Of a stretch of 64,000 bases of DNA, positions 34,733-44,041 are shown piece after piece; within the stretch, counting starts at the first letter, position 1, and each line of letters begins with the position of its first letter. The notes beneath the pieces are model-generated. The model was not told the origin of the DNA, searched no databases, and saw only the letters and a program-made list of their open reading frames with translations. Origin of the DNA: CBDCYS01 sp965226185. Its GTDB lineage: Bacteria > Acidobacteriota > Terriglobia > Bryobacterales > UBA6623. Where the stretch lies: NCBI GenBank assembly GCA_965226185.1, contig CBDDCT010000007.1, forward strand, positions 2,294,001-2,358,000. The letters run 5' to 3'. Position numbers and translations under genes: made by a program.

Positions 34733-35446
34733 TTAAAAGCCGGGTTTTTGGAGTGTACCCTCTTTCGTCTCGTCACGACAAGGGCCGTTCTCTCCAAGAA
34801 CCGCCTCTCGGAGCTGAAGGAACCTTACTTTCCGAGAAGAGGACTTTTTGAGCACTGGCGTTTCAAAACCGGCGTATTCTTCCACCACGATCTGTTGATA
34901 GGGCGAGTCGAAGCGCTCGAGCTCCAGCCAACGCCAAAAGGCCTGTGTCCAACGCCGCTTGCCCTCGTAGCTGCGAGAGTGCCGCAGCAGAAACCCGCTC
35001 AGCCGCTGGCGCAGTTGCTTGTCGTGGATCTTCATGTCCTCGCGCGCCCGGCTCAAGTCCCGCACTGCCTCCTGTGCGGCGTCGGGAATCCACACAGCCG
35101 TCAACTCCCCGGCACGATCCAGCCGCGCCAGATTGAGGCCGTCTCGCCGGTCAGTCTTGACTCGTTCTCCTGGCTTGCGCGGAATCAGCGCCGGTGCCAC
35201 CACCACGCAGGCGTAGCCGGCCTTGATCAGTTGCCGATACAGTCCGTACCCGCGGGGCCCAGCCTCGTAGCAAAACCGCAGCCGCTCGTCTGGTCCGCCT
35301 AGTCGCGCCAGCAGTCGTCGCACCGCCTCGGGACGGTTCTTAATCTCGGCCCAACAACGTGGCTCCCCACCAGCGCCGTCCGCGACTGCGACCGCAATCG
35401 TTTCCTTGTGGACATCCAGTCCAATGTACTTGCTAAACTTCGTCAT
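34733..35446 (-). pseudogene. IS110-family transposase, truncated
   Basis: The 237-residue product has the IS110 DEDD domain: GLDVHKETIAVAV with Asp11, FCYEAGPRGYGLYRQL with Glu and VKTDRRDGLNLA with two Asp. The usual C-terminal transposase_20 domain with its Ser nucleophile is absent. The last 40 residues, after FETPVLKK, look unrelated to the family and probably come from the sequence fused at the breakpoint. The intact upstream flank (35447-35600) may still contain the left-end non-coding RNA region. Confidence 0.8.
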
Positions 35447-35695
35447 GACCTGTCCTCCTCGATGCGGTTCTGCGCATCTGTTTTCACGTCAAAGCGTAAT
35501 CCGCGACAGACGCGGATGGACAGGTCACTCCATCTTCTCTATCCTGCGGCGGTACAATTGGGCGTCGTGATCGGCCAGACCATTTCGTACTGCCGCACCA
35601 CCGATGAAGTTCGGTGAAGGTGGAATCGATGAGTCAGGCCGAGGACGTCACCCTTTTGCGGATTGCCGTGTCGCATTGTGTGCAGAACGGCTGCT

Positions 35696-38656
35696 ATGAC
35701 CCAAAAGCGATTGCGACGACTCTTCGCGGCCTCTACTATTGGTCTCGCACTCCTTGTGGCCTTGGGTGTTTGGGTCTCCCAGCAGTTCCCGGCTCTCACC
35801 AACGGACCCAAGTCCAGTACCGAGATTCTAGAAGGGTTGTTCAAGACTCCTGCCCAGATGGTGGCGCAGCCCCAGGCGTATATCTTTGAGCACGTCAACC
35901 GGTCCGCCGTTGAGCTATTTATCCGAGCCTGTGATCTGCCCTCCGACGTCGAGGGCCGATTGCTGGATCTGGTTCGCGGCGAGCGCTTTGAAGAAGTAAC
36001 GGTTCCTTTCATCTTCTTCGCCTACGAGCTCTACGGCGCTCCGGCGGGAGCCCAAGTACACACGGTCGGCGATTTGGCCTATGCGGAGGCGATCGAGCCC
36101 GAGCAGGATGGCGAAGACCGACCCGGTCTTTCGGCGCTGGTGCGGCGATCGCTGAGTCTCAGAAGGCACGTTTCTCGGGGGCTTCGACTCTTCGATGCGC
36201 TGTTCCTGCAGGCGAAGCCTGGAACGATAGAGCGAGACTTGCCCCCGCGAGACCGCTACGACGACACGACCTACAAACATATCCAACAGCTCGTGCACGA
36301 AGCGGCCGACGATTTTCTGGTTCCCGTGGACGGTGCCCTGGACAAAGAAACCGAGGAGAACGAATACAGAGAGATTCTCGAAGAACTCCTCAACGACGAC
36401 GAGAGGCTCGGTGAGTTTGTGGAGTTTTTCACGGATTTCATACGCCAGCAGTCTGACAGTTGGCTGGAATCATTTGTGCAGCGACAGCAACGCAAGCAGG
36501 CCCGGCTGGACTGGATGCAAGACCGTATTAATCGCAACCGGTATTACGAAATCGCTGATTACGCGCGCGGCCGGTCCGCGCGAAAAATGGTCGTCCATAT
36601 TGTAGTGGACGGCCTGCAGGGCAAGCTGCTCGAAGGATTGGTCCAACTTTCCAGCGGTGAGAGGGAAGGACCTGGCGCAGGCTACCTCACGGAGTTGGTT
36701 CGTCTTCATCAATCGGCGGCGATGGATCCTTCTCGGTACGGCCCCGACACAAAACCTCCCTTGGGACAGGACATTGTCGAGCTCGTGCAAAACGCCCCGA
36801 ACCGGCCGGACTACCTGGAGAATTTTAAAAAATATGTATTTGCTTCCCGGGCGCCGGCGGTTACTGTCGCCGTGGCAACGGTCGATACGCCGAGCATCTC
36901 GGTCCGGAACCTGCCAATCATCAAGACCGGCCATGCGGTGGCTGGGCGTTTCGGTACTGGGATTCCTAACTTTTCATATCTCGATCGAGCGTCGGGCCGC
37001 GGCTGGTACTTCTGGGGCAGCGACGTGTTGCACATGAGACGAATCGTAGGAAACCACGAGGACGAAATCCCTCAAGGAAAGAAGCGTCCCGAGGGGCCGG
37101 GGGCGCGCACCCTCTTCGAACGGCTCTGGCGCTACAACACTGTCAGTTCAATGGCGACGGTAGATACCGGGGCGCTGGAGAAAATCGCCGCGGAGGTCGG
37201 AATGCCGATCGGCGAAGTACAACGCAATTACATCGAAAAAGTGCTTGTGCTGAGCTTTCGACAGCGGGCTCGAATGGAACAGGAGCTCAACGAACGGCGG
37301 CGCTGGCTCCAGGACCATCGCGGCCTCAGCTACAGCTTTCTTGGGTCGTTGACGTACGATTCGGTCGACCTGAGAACTTTTCACGACTACTCGCGCTTCT
37401 TGGCTGAGCACGAGGATGAAGGACTCCCCGATTACTTGTTTTGGTACAACCCCTGGCCCGATCACTTCGCACATTCCGAAGGTCCGTATTCGGATCCCAT
37501 CATAGGTTTTGAAGGCGAGTACGATCGGCTGGATTTTTATCTGGGCAAATTGATTGAAGTCTACGAGTCGGTTAAGACAGCGGACGGGCGTGCCAACTAT
37601 GCCGACCGCACGCTATTCGGGTTGGTAAGCGATCATGGGCTGGTCTACACGCCGCGGCTGGTTTCGACCGACCAACTTCTCTTCGACGCGATGCGCGCCG
37701 AGGGCATCCGGATCAGCTACCAAAAGCTGACCCATGACGAGGGTGGCCTGCCCGCGATCCATGGACGCCGTAACATCAAGTCCACGCGTCCTCTTGATGC
37801 TGTTGTTGGCTCCACGGCGGCGGGGTCCTACATCATCGATCTGTTCGACATCAAGGGGTTACAAGGGGACGACGCAGCCTGGCAGCGGCATCCCGGCTAT
37901 CACGCGTTGCGCAGCCATCGGCTCCTCAGCGGCCAGACAATTGACTGGATCGACCAAATCAAGAGTCGTCTGAAGGACACAATGGACCTCGCGCTCATAC
38001 GGGAATATAGTCCCGGCGCAGACGAGCGTTGGCCCGCGGAGATCGAGTCGGTGGTTCGCATCATCACCCCGAACCGCGGCGAGGCCCGCGTTTACCGCAT
38101 CCGAAAGTGCGATGACAAGACCGGCGATAGGGTTCTTTACCGCTATGAGGTTCTTGGTGAGCAGGACCCGCTCGACCTGGTGGCCGGCGTCCGTGAGTAT
38201 TTGATTCCTCCGGACGGCCGCTCTGTCGAGCAGCTTCGCGAGGCGATTCGGGAGTGCATGGAAGCAGCGGAGGGTTGCGAAGACCATAGGTGGCAGGGGC
38301 TGCTATCCACAACGCTCCGCCCAGACGTGGTCTACCAGTTTTCTCACCTCTACCATTCCAATCGCGCCGGCACCATCAACGTGTTTCCGTTGCGGCATGT
38401 CGGCATGAACTCCGACGTGAACGGACGACACGCGGGGGAAGCGTTTGGCGAGAAGAACGGCACGCAGCTTTACTTCGGAGCCCGGTTGAAACATGCGTCC
38501 CTGCAGACTGCCCGAAACGGTTCTCTGCCGGTAACTCTCTACCATTGGTTTATTGGGAACGAACGCTTCTATGACAGCGAGAGCGAAGTGAGCCCTGCCG
38601 AGCAGTTCGGCTATCCATCGCTGATGGATGAACCGGCGTTCGAATCCATCCGCTAG
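35696..38656 (+). CDS. Large membrane-anchored alkaline phosphatase-superfamily protein
   Basis: A 986-residue product. An N-terminal membrane anchor (about residues 8-27) is followed by a charged, helical region of 270 residues. A phosphodiesterase/alkaline-phosphatase-like core then begins with VVHIVVDGLQ (about 297). Candidate metal and nucleophile sites: Asp in VVDG, TGHAV (about 411), DHFAH (588), SDHGL (644) and HAGEAFGE (911). This order fits the superfamily, but I know no named family of this length. The ATG at 35696 is chosen for the anchor. It lies between an IS110 fragment and a mobile repeat. Substrate unknown. Confidence 0.65.
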   Translation: MTQKRLRRLFAASTIGLALLVALGVWVSQQFPALTNGPKSSTEILEGLFKTPAQMVAQPQAYIFEHVNRSAVELFIRACDLPSDVEGRLLDLVRGERFEEVTVPFIFFAYELYGAPAGAQVHTVGDLAYAEAIEPEQDGEDRPGLSALVRRSLSLRRHVSRGLRLFDALFLQAKPGTIERDLPPRDRYDDTTYKHIQQLVHEAADDFLVPVDGALDKETEENEYREILEELLNDDERLGEFVEFFTDFIRQQSDSWLESFVQRQQRKQARLDWMQDRINRNRYYEIADYARGRSARKMVVHIVVDGLQGKLLEGLVQLSSGEREGPGAGYLTELVRLHQSAAMDPSRYGPDTKPPLGQDIVELVQNAPNRPDYLENFKKYVFASRAPAVTVAVATVDTPSISVRNLPIIKTGHAVAGRFGTGIPNFSYLDRASGRGWYFWGSDVLHMRRIVGNHEDEIPQGKKRPEGPGARTLFERLWRYNTVSSMATVDTGALEKIAAEVGMPIGEVQRNYIEKVLVLSFRQRARMEQELNERRRWLQDHRGLSYSFLGSLTYDSVDLRTFHDYSRFLAEHEDEGLPDYLFWYNPWPDHFAHSEGPYSDPIIGFEGEYDRLDFYLGKLIEVYESVKTADGRANYADRTLFGLVSDHGLVYTPRLVSTDQLLFDAMRAEGIRISYQKLTHDEGGLPAIHGRRNIKSTRPLDAVVGSTAAGSYIIDLFDIKGLQGDDAAWQRHPGYHALRSHRLLSGQTIDWIDQIKSRLKDTMDLALIREYSPGADERWPAEIESVVRIITPNRGEARVYRIRKCDDKTGDRVLYRYEVLGEQDPLDLVAGVREYLIPPDGRSVEQLREAIRECMEAAEGCEDHRWQGLLSTTLRPDVVYQFSHLYHSNRAGTINVFPLRHVGMNSDVNGRHAGEAFGEKNGTQLYFGARLKHASLQTARNGSLPVTLYHWFIGNERFYDSESEVSPAEQFGYPSLMDEPAFESIR

Positions 38657-38790
38657 CTGCGCCCAATACCGGCCCTCGGACAACTTTGCACATCTGGAGG
38701 AAAACCGCGGGAATAGGTCGCCCTACACTCCTGCGTAGATCGGGACATGCGCTACTGACGCATAGGGGTTGCGATGACTCTATCCACTGC

Positions 38791-38859
38791 GTGAAGTTCG
38801 TCTAGAACTGGCACGAAGAGTTCCGCGGCCGCCAGCAAGACTATGGTATGCACCCCTAG
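38791..38859 (+). pseudogene. Very short C-terminal fragment of a kinase/TolB-type protein
   Basis: An interrupted frame reads VKFV, TAG stop, NWHEEFRGRQQDY, and stops inside the adjacent mobile element. It aligns at both DNA and protein level with the end of the fragment at 11262-11426 (VQLVQNWSAEFRDREQGYW). Confidence 0.5.
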
Positions 38860-39205
38860 GCTGAGACAGCGACAAAGTGAGACAGTAACCGTTCGCTGAA
38901 AGATTGTAGACTTTCGAGCGACACTATTGCAAAACTCTGCAACAGCCGGGAAAGCGGAGGCGGGCGCTGCTGGAGAGCAACCCGCCAAGGAATACCCGGC
39001 CGACAACTCATCGAGACGATGAGCCTCGGGGCGGGACATGTGTCCCGCTCCGGGTGCAAGCGATGTCTCGATAGATTGTCTCATGCCTCGGAAAACTCAA
39101 AGCTCGGATTTCTGAGCTGTTCGGATGCCGGCAACGATGCTTCGAACGCCGCCCGCTGAATTCTGTCCCACTTTATCTTGTCTCACTTCTGGGGTTCACT
39201 CCACT
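38848..39205. mobile_element. Inverted-repeat element (MITE-like), copy 2, one end missing
   Basis: Reverse-orientation copy of 10868-11278, nearly identical over 358 bases; one terminal repeat is present (38848-38902), but the other is absent, cut at the boundary with the ACTAAGTCCC repeat at 39203. High identity indicates recent movement or gene conversion. It lies between the phosphatase-superfamily gene and the sulfatase gene. Confidence 0.75.
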
Positions 39206-39302
39206 AAGTCCCTTGAATCTAACTACATAGCGCCCGTCCGCGGATTACTGTCGGGAAATCCCCTAACCACCGGCAATCCGTAGCCTTGATTGCGTAACTT
39301 AT
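39203..39302. repeat. Diverged direct repeat, copy 2
   Basis: Aligns with 33701-33800 from its first base (ACTAAGTCCC). Directly abuts the truncated mobile element, as if its edge were the end of an inserted unit. Confidence 0.55.
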
Positions 39303-39481
39303 TCCGAAAAAATAACTTAACCTGATTACAGAAGCTGATAAACGAGGATTCACCGTCGCCCGGCTTTTGGTTAAATCCAGACCTGCTGGAGCCGCACGCA
39401 CTCCGTCATCGCGGGGCCGAGGTCGTCCAATGCATTCGCAGACCCAAAACTGTGACAATGATAGCCCAGCCGGTAACTCCG

Positions 39482-40951
39482 ATGACGCGCCTAGCCCTGT
39501 ACCTCTCGCTCGCCTGCGCTGTAGTCGTCGGCTGCGGGGCTCAACAATCTGAATCGCCCGCGGACCGGCCCCCGAACTTCATCGTAATTTTCGCCGACGA
39601 CCTCGGTTACGGCGATTTGGGTTGCTACGGCTCGGAGAAGAACCGCACGCCGCGTCTCGACCGGATGGCTGCCGAGGGAATCCGCTTCACCGATTTCTAC
39701 GCCACAGCCCCCTTCTGCAGTCCTTCCCGCTCGTCGATCCTGACCGGACGATATCCCGTCCGGGCCGGGGTTCCGAACGTGCTCTTCCCGACCGAGAAGA
39801 CCGGGCTCGATCCCGACGAGATCACTATCGCCGAGATGCTCGCGCCCGCGGGCTACGCCACCGCTGCGATTGGAAAGTGGCACTTGGGCTACCCCGAGCC
39901 CTTCCGCGCCCACCGTCAAGGTTTCGATTTCTTCTTCGGACTCCCTTATTCCAATGACATGCACAAGAAGCCCGACGACGAACAGATGCGGGCCCAGCAC
40001 GGGCTATGGGAGATCCCTCTTCTCGACAACGACGAGGTCGTCGAGGCGCCGCCGGTGCAGGAAACCCTCACGCAACGCTATACGGCCCGCGTGATCGAGT
40101 TCATTCGGGTCAACCGCGAGCGGCCGTTCTTCCTCTATCTCCCGCACACGTTTCCGCACAACCCGGTCTACGCTTCGGAAGAATTCCACGGGCGCTCCGA
40201 GCACGGGCTCTACGCTGACTCGGTCGAGGAGATCGACTGGAGTACGGGACAGATCCTGGACCTGCTCGACGAGCTGGCGATTGCCGAGCGCACGATGGTC
40301 GTCTTCACATCGGACAACGGCCCCACTCGGGCGGCCCCTGTGGCACGCTTCGGGATCCATGCCGGCAGCGGCGACGCCGGTCCGCTACGGGGATTCAAGG
40401 GGAATACCTTTGAAGGCGGCATGCGCGTTCCCGCTATCTTTAGGCTTCCCGGCGCCATCCCGGCGGGTCGCACAACGAACGAAGTCGCCTCGATCCTCGA
40501 TCTGCTCCCGACTATCGCCGAGCTGGCCGGCGTCGAGCCGCCGAAAGACCGCGTCATCGACGGCCGCTCCATCGCGGGCCTGCTGCGCGGCGAAACCGAG
40601 GAACTCGAGGAGCGCCCGTTCTTCTACTACTTTGGCCACCAACTCCAGGCCGTCCGCTTAGGCCGCTGGAAGTTGTTTTTGCAGATCGACAACTATCCTT
40701 CCAGGCCGATTTCACTGTGGTACGAAATGCTCGACGATCTCTTCGAGCGGCACTACCGGCTTTGGCCGCAGCCCGAGCTCTACGATCTCGAAGCCGACAT
40801 CGGGGAAGCGACGGACGTTGCGGCGGAGCATCCCGACGTGGTTGAGCGGCTCACCGTGATCGCACGAGAGTTCGACCTGCGGATGCAACAAGACAAACGA
40901 GACGCGCCCGTGCTCACCGAAGAAATCGCGGGAAAGTACGAGCGGAAATAA
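39482..40951 (+). CDS. Sulfatase, predicted outer-surface or periplasmic lipoprotein
   Basis: Type I sulfatase of about 489 residues that would hydrolyse sulfate esters. A lipobox (LACAVVVGC, Cys18) gives lipid anchoring. The formylglycine site is Cys79 in CSPSR. Metal and catalytic landmarks are FADDLGYGDLG (37-47), the GKWHLG segment and FTSDNGP. An activating enzyme (FGE or anSME) is not in the window. The ATG at 39482 is chosen to place the lipobox; the frame is open 10 codons upstream. Substrate unknown. Confidence 0.88.
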   Translation: MTRLALYLSLACAVVVGCGAQQSESPADRPPNFIVIFADDLGYGDLGCYGSEKNRTPRLDRMAAEGIRFTDFYATAPFCSPSRSSILTGRYPVRAGVPNVLFPTEKTGLDPDEITIAEMLAPAGYATAAIGKWHLGYPEPFRAHRQGFDFFFGLPYSNDMHKKPDDEQMRAQHGLWEIPLLDNDEVVEAPPVQETLTQRYTARVIEFIRVNRERPFFLYLPHTFPHNPVYASEEFHGRSEHGLYADSVEEIDWSTGQILDLLDELAIAERTMVVFTSDNGPTRAAPVARFGIHAGSGDAGPLRGFKGNTFEGGMRVPAIFRLPGAIPAGRTTNEVASILDLLPTIAELAGVEPPKDRVIDGRSIAGLLRGETEELEERPFFYYFGHQLQAVRLGRWKLFLQIDNYPSRPISLWYEMLDDLFERHYRLWPQPELYDLEADIGEATDVAAEHPDVVERLTVIAREFDLRMQQDKRDAPVLTEEIAGKYERK

Positions 40952-41064
40952 GAGTTTGGTCCTGCCTCGGCGTAGATAATTTTTAACATGTTAAAGTTCT
41001 TACTCATTCTTCTCCTTACTCTGTTCTCTCCTGCTCTGTTGCGGTCGGAATCCTGCTCCGCGAT

Positions 41065-41328
41065 TCAAGAGGCGGGGACTGCTGTCAGATCCTGGCAGGC
41101 ACGACGTGCTGTTCCGATGCTGATAGCAAGCCTTGAGGCGATCTGGGACCAGCTGAGGCCCTCCTTGCGCAGCTTGACGCCTTCTGTGCGGTTGAAGATT
41201 AGTCGTGGTCTTCCGACGGACTTGCCCGAAGCTAGTGCTCTGGCTTGACCGGCCTTGATTGCCTCCGACCGCTCCTCATTTTCCATCTCCGCGAACCATG
41301 CCTGGATCGCCCACAGGAGTTTTCCCAT
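41065..41328 (-). pseudogene. Serine recombinase/resolvase C-terminal fragment
   Basis: Encodes the long helix and hinge LLWAIQAWFAEMENEERSEA with IKAGQARALASGKSVGRPR, then a helix-turn-helix with LRKEGLSWSQIASRLAIS. This is the C-terminal half of a resolvase/invertase-type recombinase; the catalytic N-terminal domain with its Ser is missing. A leftover of a mobile element. Confidence 0.75.
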
Positions 41329-41554
41329 CGTTGGGGCAGTGCGTGGCGCGGCGTATTTCGGACTGAGGGAGGAAGCCGGTCGGAGAGCTGGATGCGGAAA
41401 ATCGGCAAGTCCGGTTCGATGAGCGGGGACCGGAAACGGGACCGACACGCCCCAGGCGTCCAGAGCACCCGCGCCCGTCCTCGACTCTACCCAGCTGGCG
41501 AGGCGAAGTGCGTGAGAGGCCTGTCAGTACGAGGCTCGCGCCGACATTCAAGCG

Positions 41555-42826
41555 TTATTTGAAATTGCTGTAGGGGCCGGCACGACTCCATTCGTCCACG
41601 CTGAGCGCGTCGGAATCCCACACAATTTTGCCTTCCCGCACGGTCAAGACACAGCGAAGGTTCTTGTCCCCGATGTGTTTGCCGCGCCCGGAATCGAGAA
41701 AAGCGAAGCGTCCCCGTTCGAGCTTCAACACGGCGATGTCGGCCACGGCACCTTCATCCAGCGTGCCCAGCTCGGTGCGCCGAATCGCCTTCGCGGAGTT
41801 CACGGTCGTTCTCTCGATCACCTGCTCGAGCGTCATGCCGATGTTTAAGAACTTCGACATCACGTTCGTCAAAGTGGCCCTTGGCAGCATGATGCTGTTT
41901 TTGTGGATGTCGGTCGAGATCGTGTCGGGCAGGAATCCCTGGCGGATGGCCGGCACGGCAATGCGAAACCAGAAACTGCCCGCGCCGTGGCCGACATCAA
42001 AAAGGATGCCGCGCCGCCGCGCCTTCCACATGTAGTCTTGCACCTTATTGTTCTCATCGATTTGCGGCGTCAGGCGTCCGTAGAAATGGGTGTGAATGGC
42101 GCCCGGCTGCATGTGTTCGAGGATCAGCTCTTCATAGCCCCTGCCGGGCTTGGGGTGAAAATCGACCATCAGAACCGTATTGCTCATCTCGGCGGCCTTG
42201 ACGGCGCGGTCGACGGCCTCCCAATCCGCCGGCTGGTAATGCGCTGTCTTGATTCCAACGATGGTGTCGGGATGCTTGCGGACCATGCGCACGGCGGCTT
42301 CGACGTCCATTTCACTGACGTCGTTCTCAGGCCCTCCTTCGTCGCTGCCGTACATCCCGGCTCCCACAATGTTGAGCAACGCCAGCACGCGAGTTTGCGC
42401 TTTGTCGATTGTCTTCTCTTTGAATGCCTCGAAACCCTTCCAACCGGATGTGCCGGCATCCACCGCGGTCGTAACTCCGTTGCGTAAGCAGTTGTGGTCC
42501 GGATTCAGGCTGAGCCACGGACCGAACACATCGAAGTGCGAATGCAAGTCGATCAGGCCCGGCGTGACGTAGTAATCGCCGACATCGACGACCTGCTTCG
42601 CGCCGACCGAGGGAATGTGGCGGGCAACCCGTGCAATGCGGCCATCGGCGACGGCAATGTCAAAGCGGCCGTTGCGGCCGTTTTTGACGTCGATCACGTG
42701 GCCGTTCTTGAGCAGCAAGTCGTAGATCGGCGGGGCCTCGGTTGTTGCCGCCCGCGGAAAGGCCGCCAAGACTCCCGCCAGCAGGAGCGCGCGCCACAGC
42801 TGGGGCGTCTTAAGGAATCCGCTCAT
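41555..42826 (-). CDS. Exported amidohydrolase/deacetylase-family metallohydrolase, paralogue 1
   Basis: A 423-residue product with a Sec-like signal (ALLLAGVLAAFPRAA). The amidohydrolase barrel begins IYDLLLKNGHVIDVKNGRNG; metal ligands are in DLHSHFDVF (HxH) and later ISTDIHKNS. It matches the deacetylase-type family that includes EF_0837, found next to SelA-like and aldolase genes in amino-sugar-acid loci. It overlaps the upstream deacetylase gene by 17 bases and is the third gene of a three-gene operon with it and a SelA-like gene. Likely removes an acyl group from an N-acyl substrate in the periplasm. Confidence 0.82.
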   Translation of the reverse strand: MSGFLKTPQLWRALLLAGVLAAFPRAATTEAPPIYDLLLKNGHVIDVKNGRNGRFDIAVADGRIARVARHIPSVGAKQVVDVGDYYVTPGLIDLHSHFDVFGPWLSLNPDHNCLRNGVTTAVDAGTSGWKGFEAFKEKTIDKAQTRVLALLNIVGAGMYGSDEGGPENDVSEMDVEAAVRMVRKHPDTIVGIKTAHYQPADWEAVDRAVKAAEMSNTVLMVDFHPKPGRGYEELILEHMQPGAIHTHFYGRLTPQIDENNKVQDYMWKARRRGILFDVGHGAGSFWFRIAVPAIRQGFLPDTISTDIHKNSIMLPRATLTNVMSKFLNIGMTLEQVIERTTVNSAKAIRRTELGTLDEGAVADIAVLKLERGRFAFLDSGRGKHIGDKNLRCVLTVREGKIVWDSDALSVDEWSRAGPYSNFK

Positions 42827-44039
42827 ACTTGCCTGCCTCCTGCCATAAAGGGAAGCCGCGCCCTTCTTCGTCGAACACCAGCTCTCCACCTCGAACCGTC
42901 AAGACGCAACGCAGTCTCTCGGCCGCCATCAGCTTTTTGCCCCAACTGTCTCGCAGGGGAAAAATTCCATCTTCGAGCCGGAACACGGCGACATCCGCCT
43001 CGCGCCCTTCCCCCAGCGTTCCTAGCTCCGGATACTTGTGGATCGCCTTGGCCGGGTTGACCGTCGAGCGCATGATGGCGTCGTTGAGTCCCATCCCGAG
43101 CGCCATCATTTTGGTGATGCAGTTCGCCATGTCGGCTTGCGGCTTCATGATGCTGCTGGCATGCAGGTCGGTGCTGATCGTATCCGGCTTGAACCCCTGC
43201 GCCAGCGCTTTGGTCGCCACCGGCCACAAGAAGCTGCCGCCGCCATGTCCCATGTCAAACAGCACGCCGCGTCTTTGCGCCTCCCAAATATAGGGCTGCA
43301 CTTCGCCGGTCAGCCGGTTGACGAGTTCTACTTGCCGGTCATTGAAGGTGTGCGTGTGCAAGTCACCGGGGCGCATCTTATCGAGCACCTTTTGGCGCGT
43401 CGTGCGTCCGGTGCTGGTGAAGATTGTGTCGTCGATGATCACGGGGGTGTTCGACAGCTCGCCCGCCTTGATGGCGCGTTCGATCGCCGTCCAGCCCCTG
43501 CCCCCGAAATGCGCCGTCTTGATGCCGACAATCAAGTCACGGTACTGCTTAATCTTGGCCGCCGTCTTTTCAGGGTCCATGTCGTCGATGTTGCTCTCAT
43601 AGCTCTCCCCGAGCATGCCGTGACCGACGATGTTGATGAAGCAAAGAACGCGGGTCTTCACGCGGTCGACGATCTTTTCCTTGAAGTCCTCGAAAGTGCG
43701 CCACCCGGAACCGCCGCAGTCGACAACCGTGGTCGTCCCCGCCAGCAGCGCCGTGTCGTCCGGGTAGATGCTGCCACTGTAGCCGTAGACATGCGCGTGC
43801 AGGTCGATCAGGCCCGGCGCGACATAGAGGCCCGCGACATCAATCGCCTTTTTCCCCTGGCCGGCCGGAATGTTCTCGGAGACGCTGATGATCCGGCCGT
43901 CCTTGATTCCCACATCCAGAACGCCGTTGACCTCGTTTCCAGGATCGATAACGTGCCCGCCCTTCAAAATCAGATCGTATTGCTGGGCCGCGAGCGGTGA
44001 CAGGCCCAGCAAGAGAATGACGAACAACAAACGCAGCAT
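42810..44039 (-). CDS. Exported amidohydrolase/deacetylase-family metallohydrolase, paralogue 2
   Basis: A 409-residue paralogue of the previous entry (same GxxHTHxxxR, GVLFDMGHGGGSF and ISTDLHASSIM segments). Sec signal MLRLLFVILLLGLSPLAA ends just before QQYDLILKGGHVID. Metal ligands in DLHAHVYGY. Starts 2 bases after the SelA-like gene stop, and overlaps paralogue 1. The two may act on different acyl donors or stereoisomers. Start at the ATG at 44039, which begins the signal peptide; the open frame beyond it lies in the upstream gene. Confidence 0.85.
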   Translation of the reverse strand: MLRLLFVILLLGLSPLAAQQYDLILKGGHVIDPGNEVNGVLDVGIKDGRIISVSENIPAGQGKKAIDVAGLYVAPGLIDLHAHVYGYSGSIYPDDTALLAGTTTVVDCGGSGWRTFEDFKEKIVDRVKTRVLCFINIVGHGMLGESYESNIDDMDPEKTAAKIKQYRDLIVGIKTAHFGGRGWTAIERAIKAGELSNTPVIIDDTIFTSTGRTTRQKVLDKMRPGDLHTHTFNDRQVELVNRLTGEVQPYIWEAQRRGVLFDMGHGGGSFLWPVATKALAQGFKPDTISTDLHASSIMKPQADMANCITKMMALGMGLNDAIMRSTVNPAKAIHKYPELGTLGEGREADVAVFRLEDGIFPLRDSWGKKLMAAERLRCVLTVRGGELVFDEEGRGFPLWQEAGKYERIP

Positions 44040-44041
44040 CG

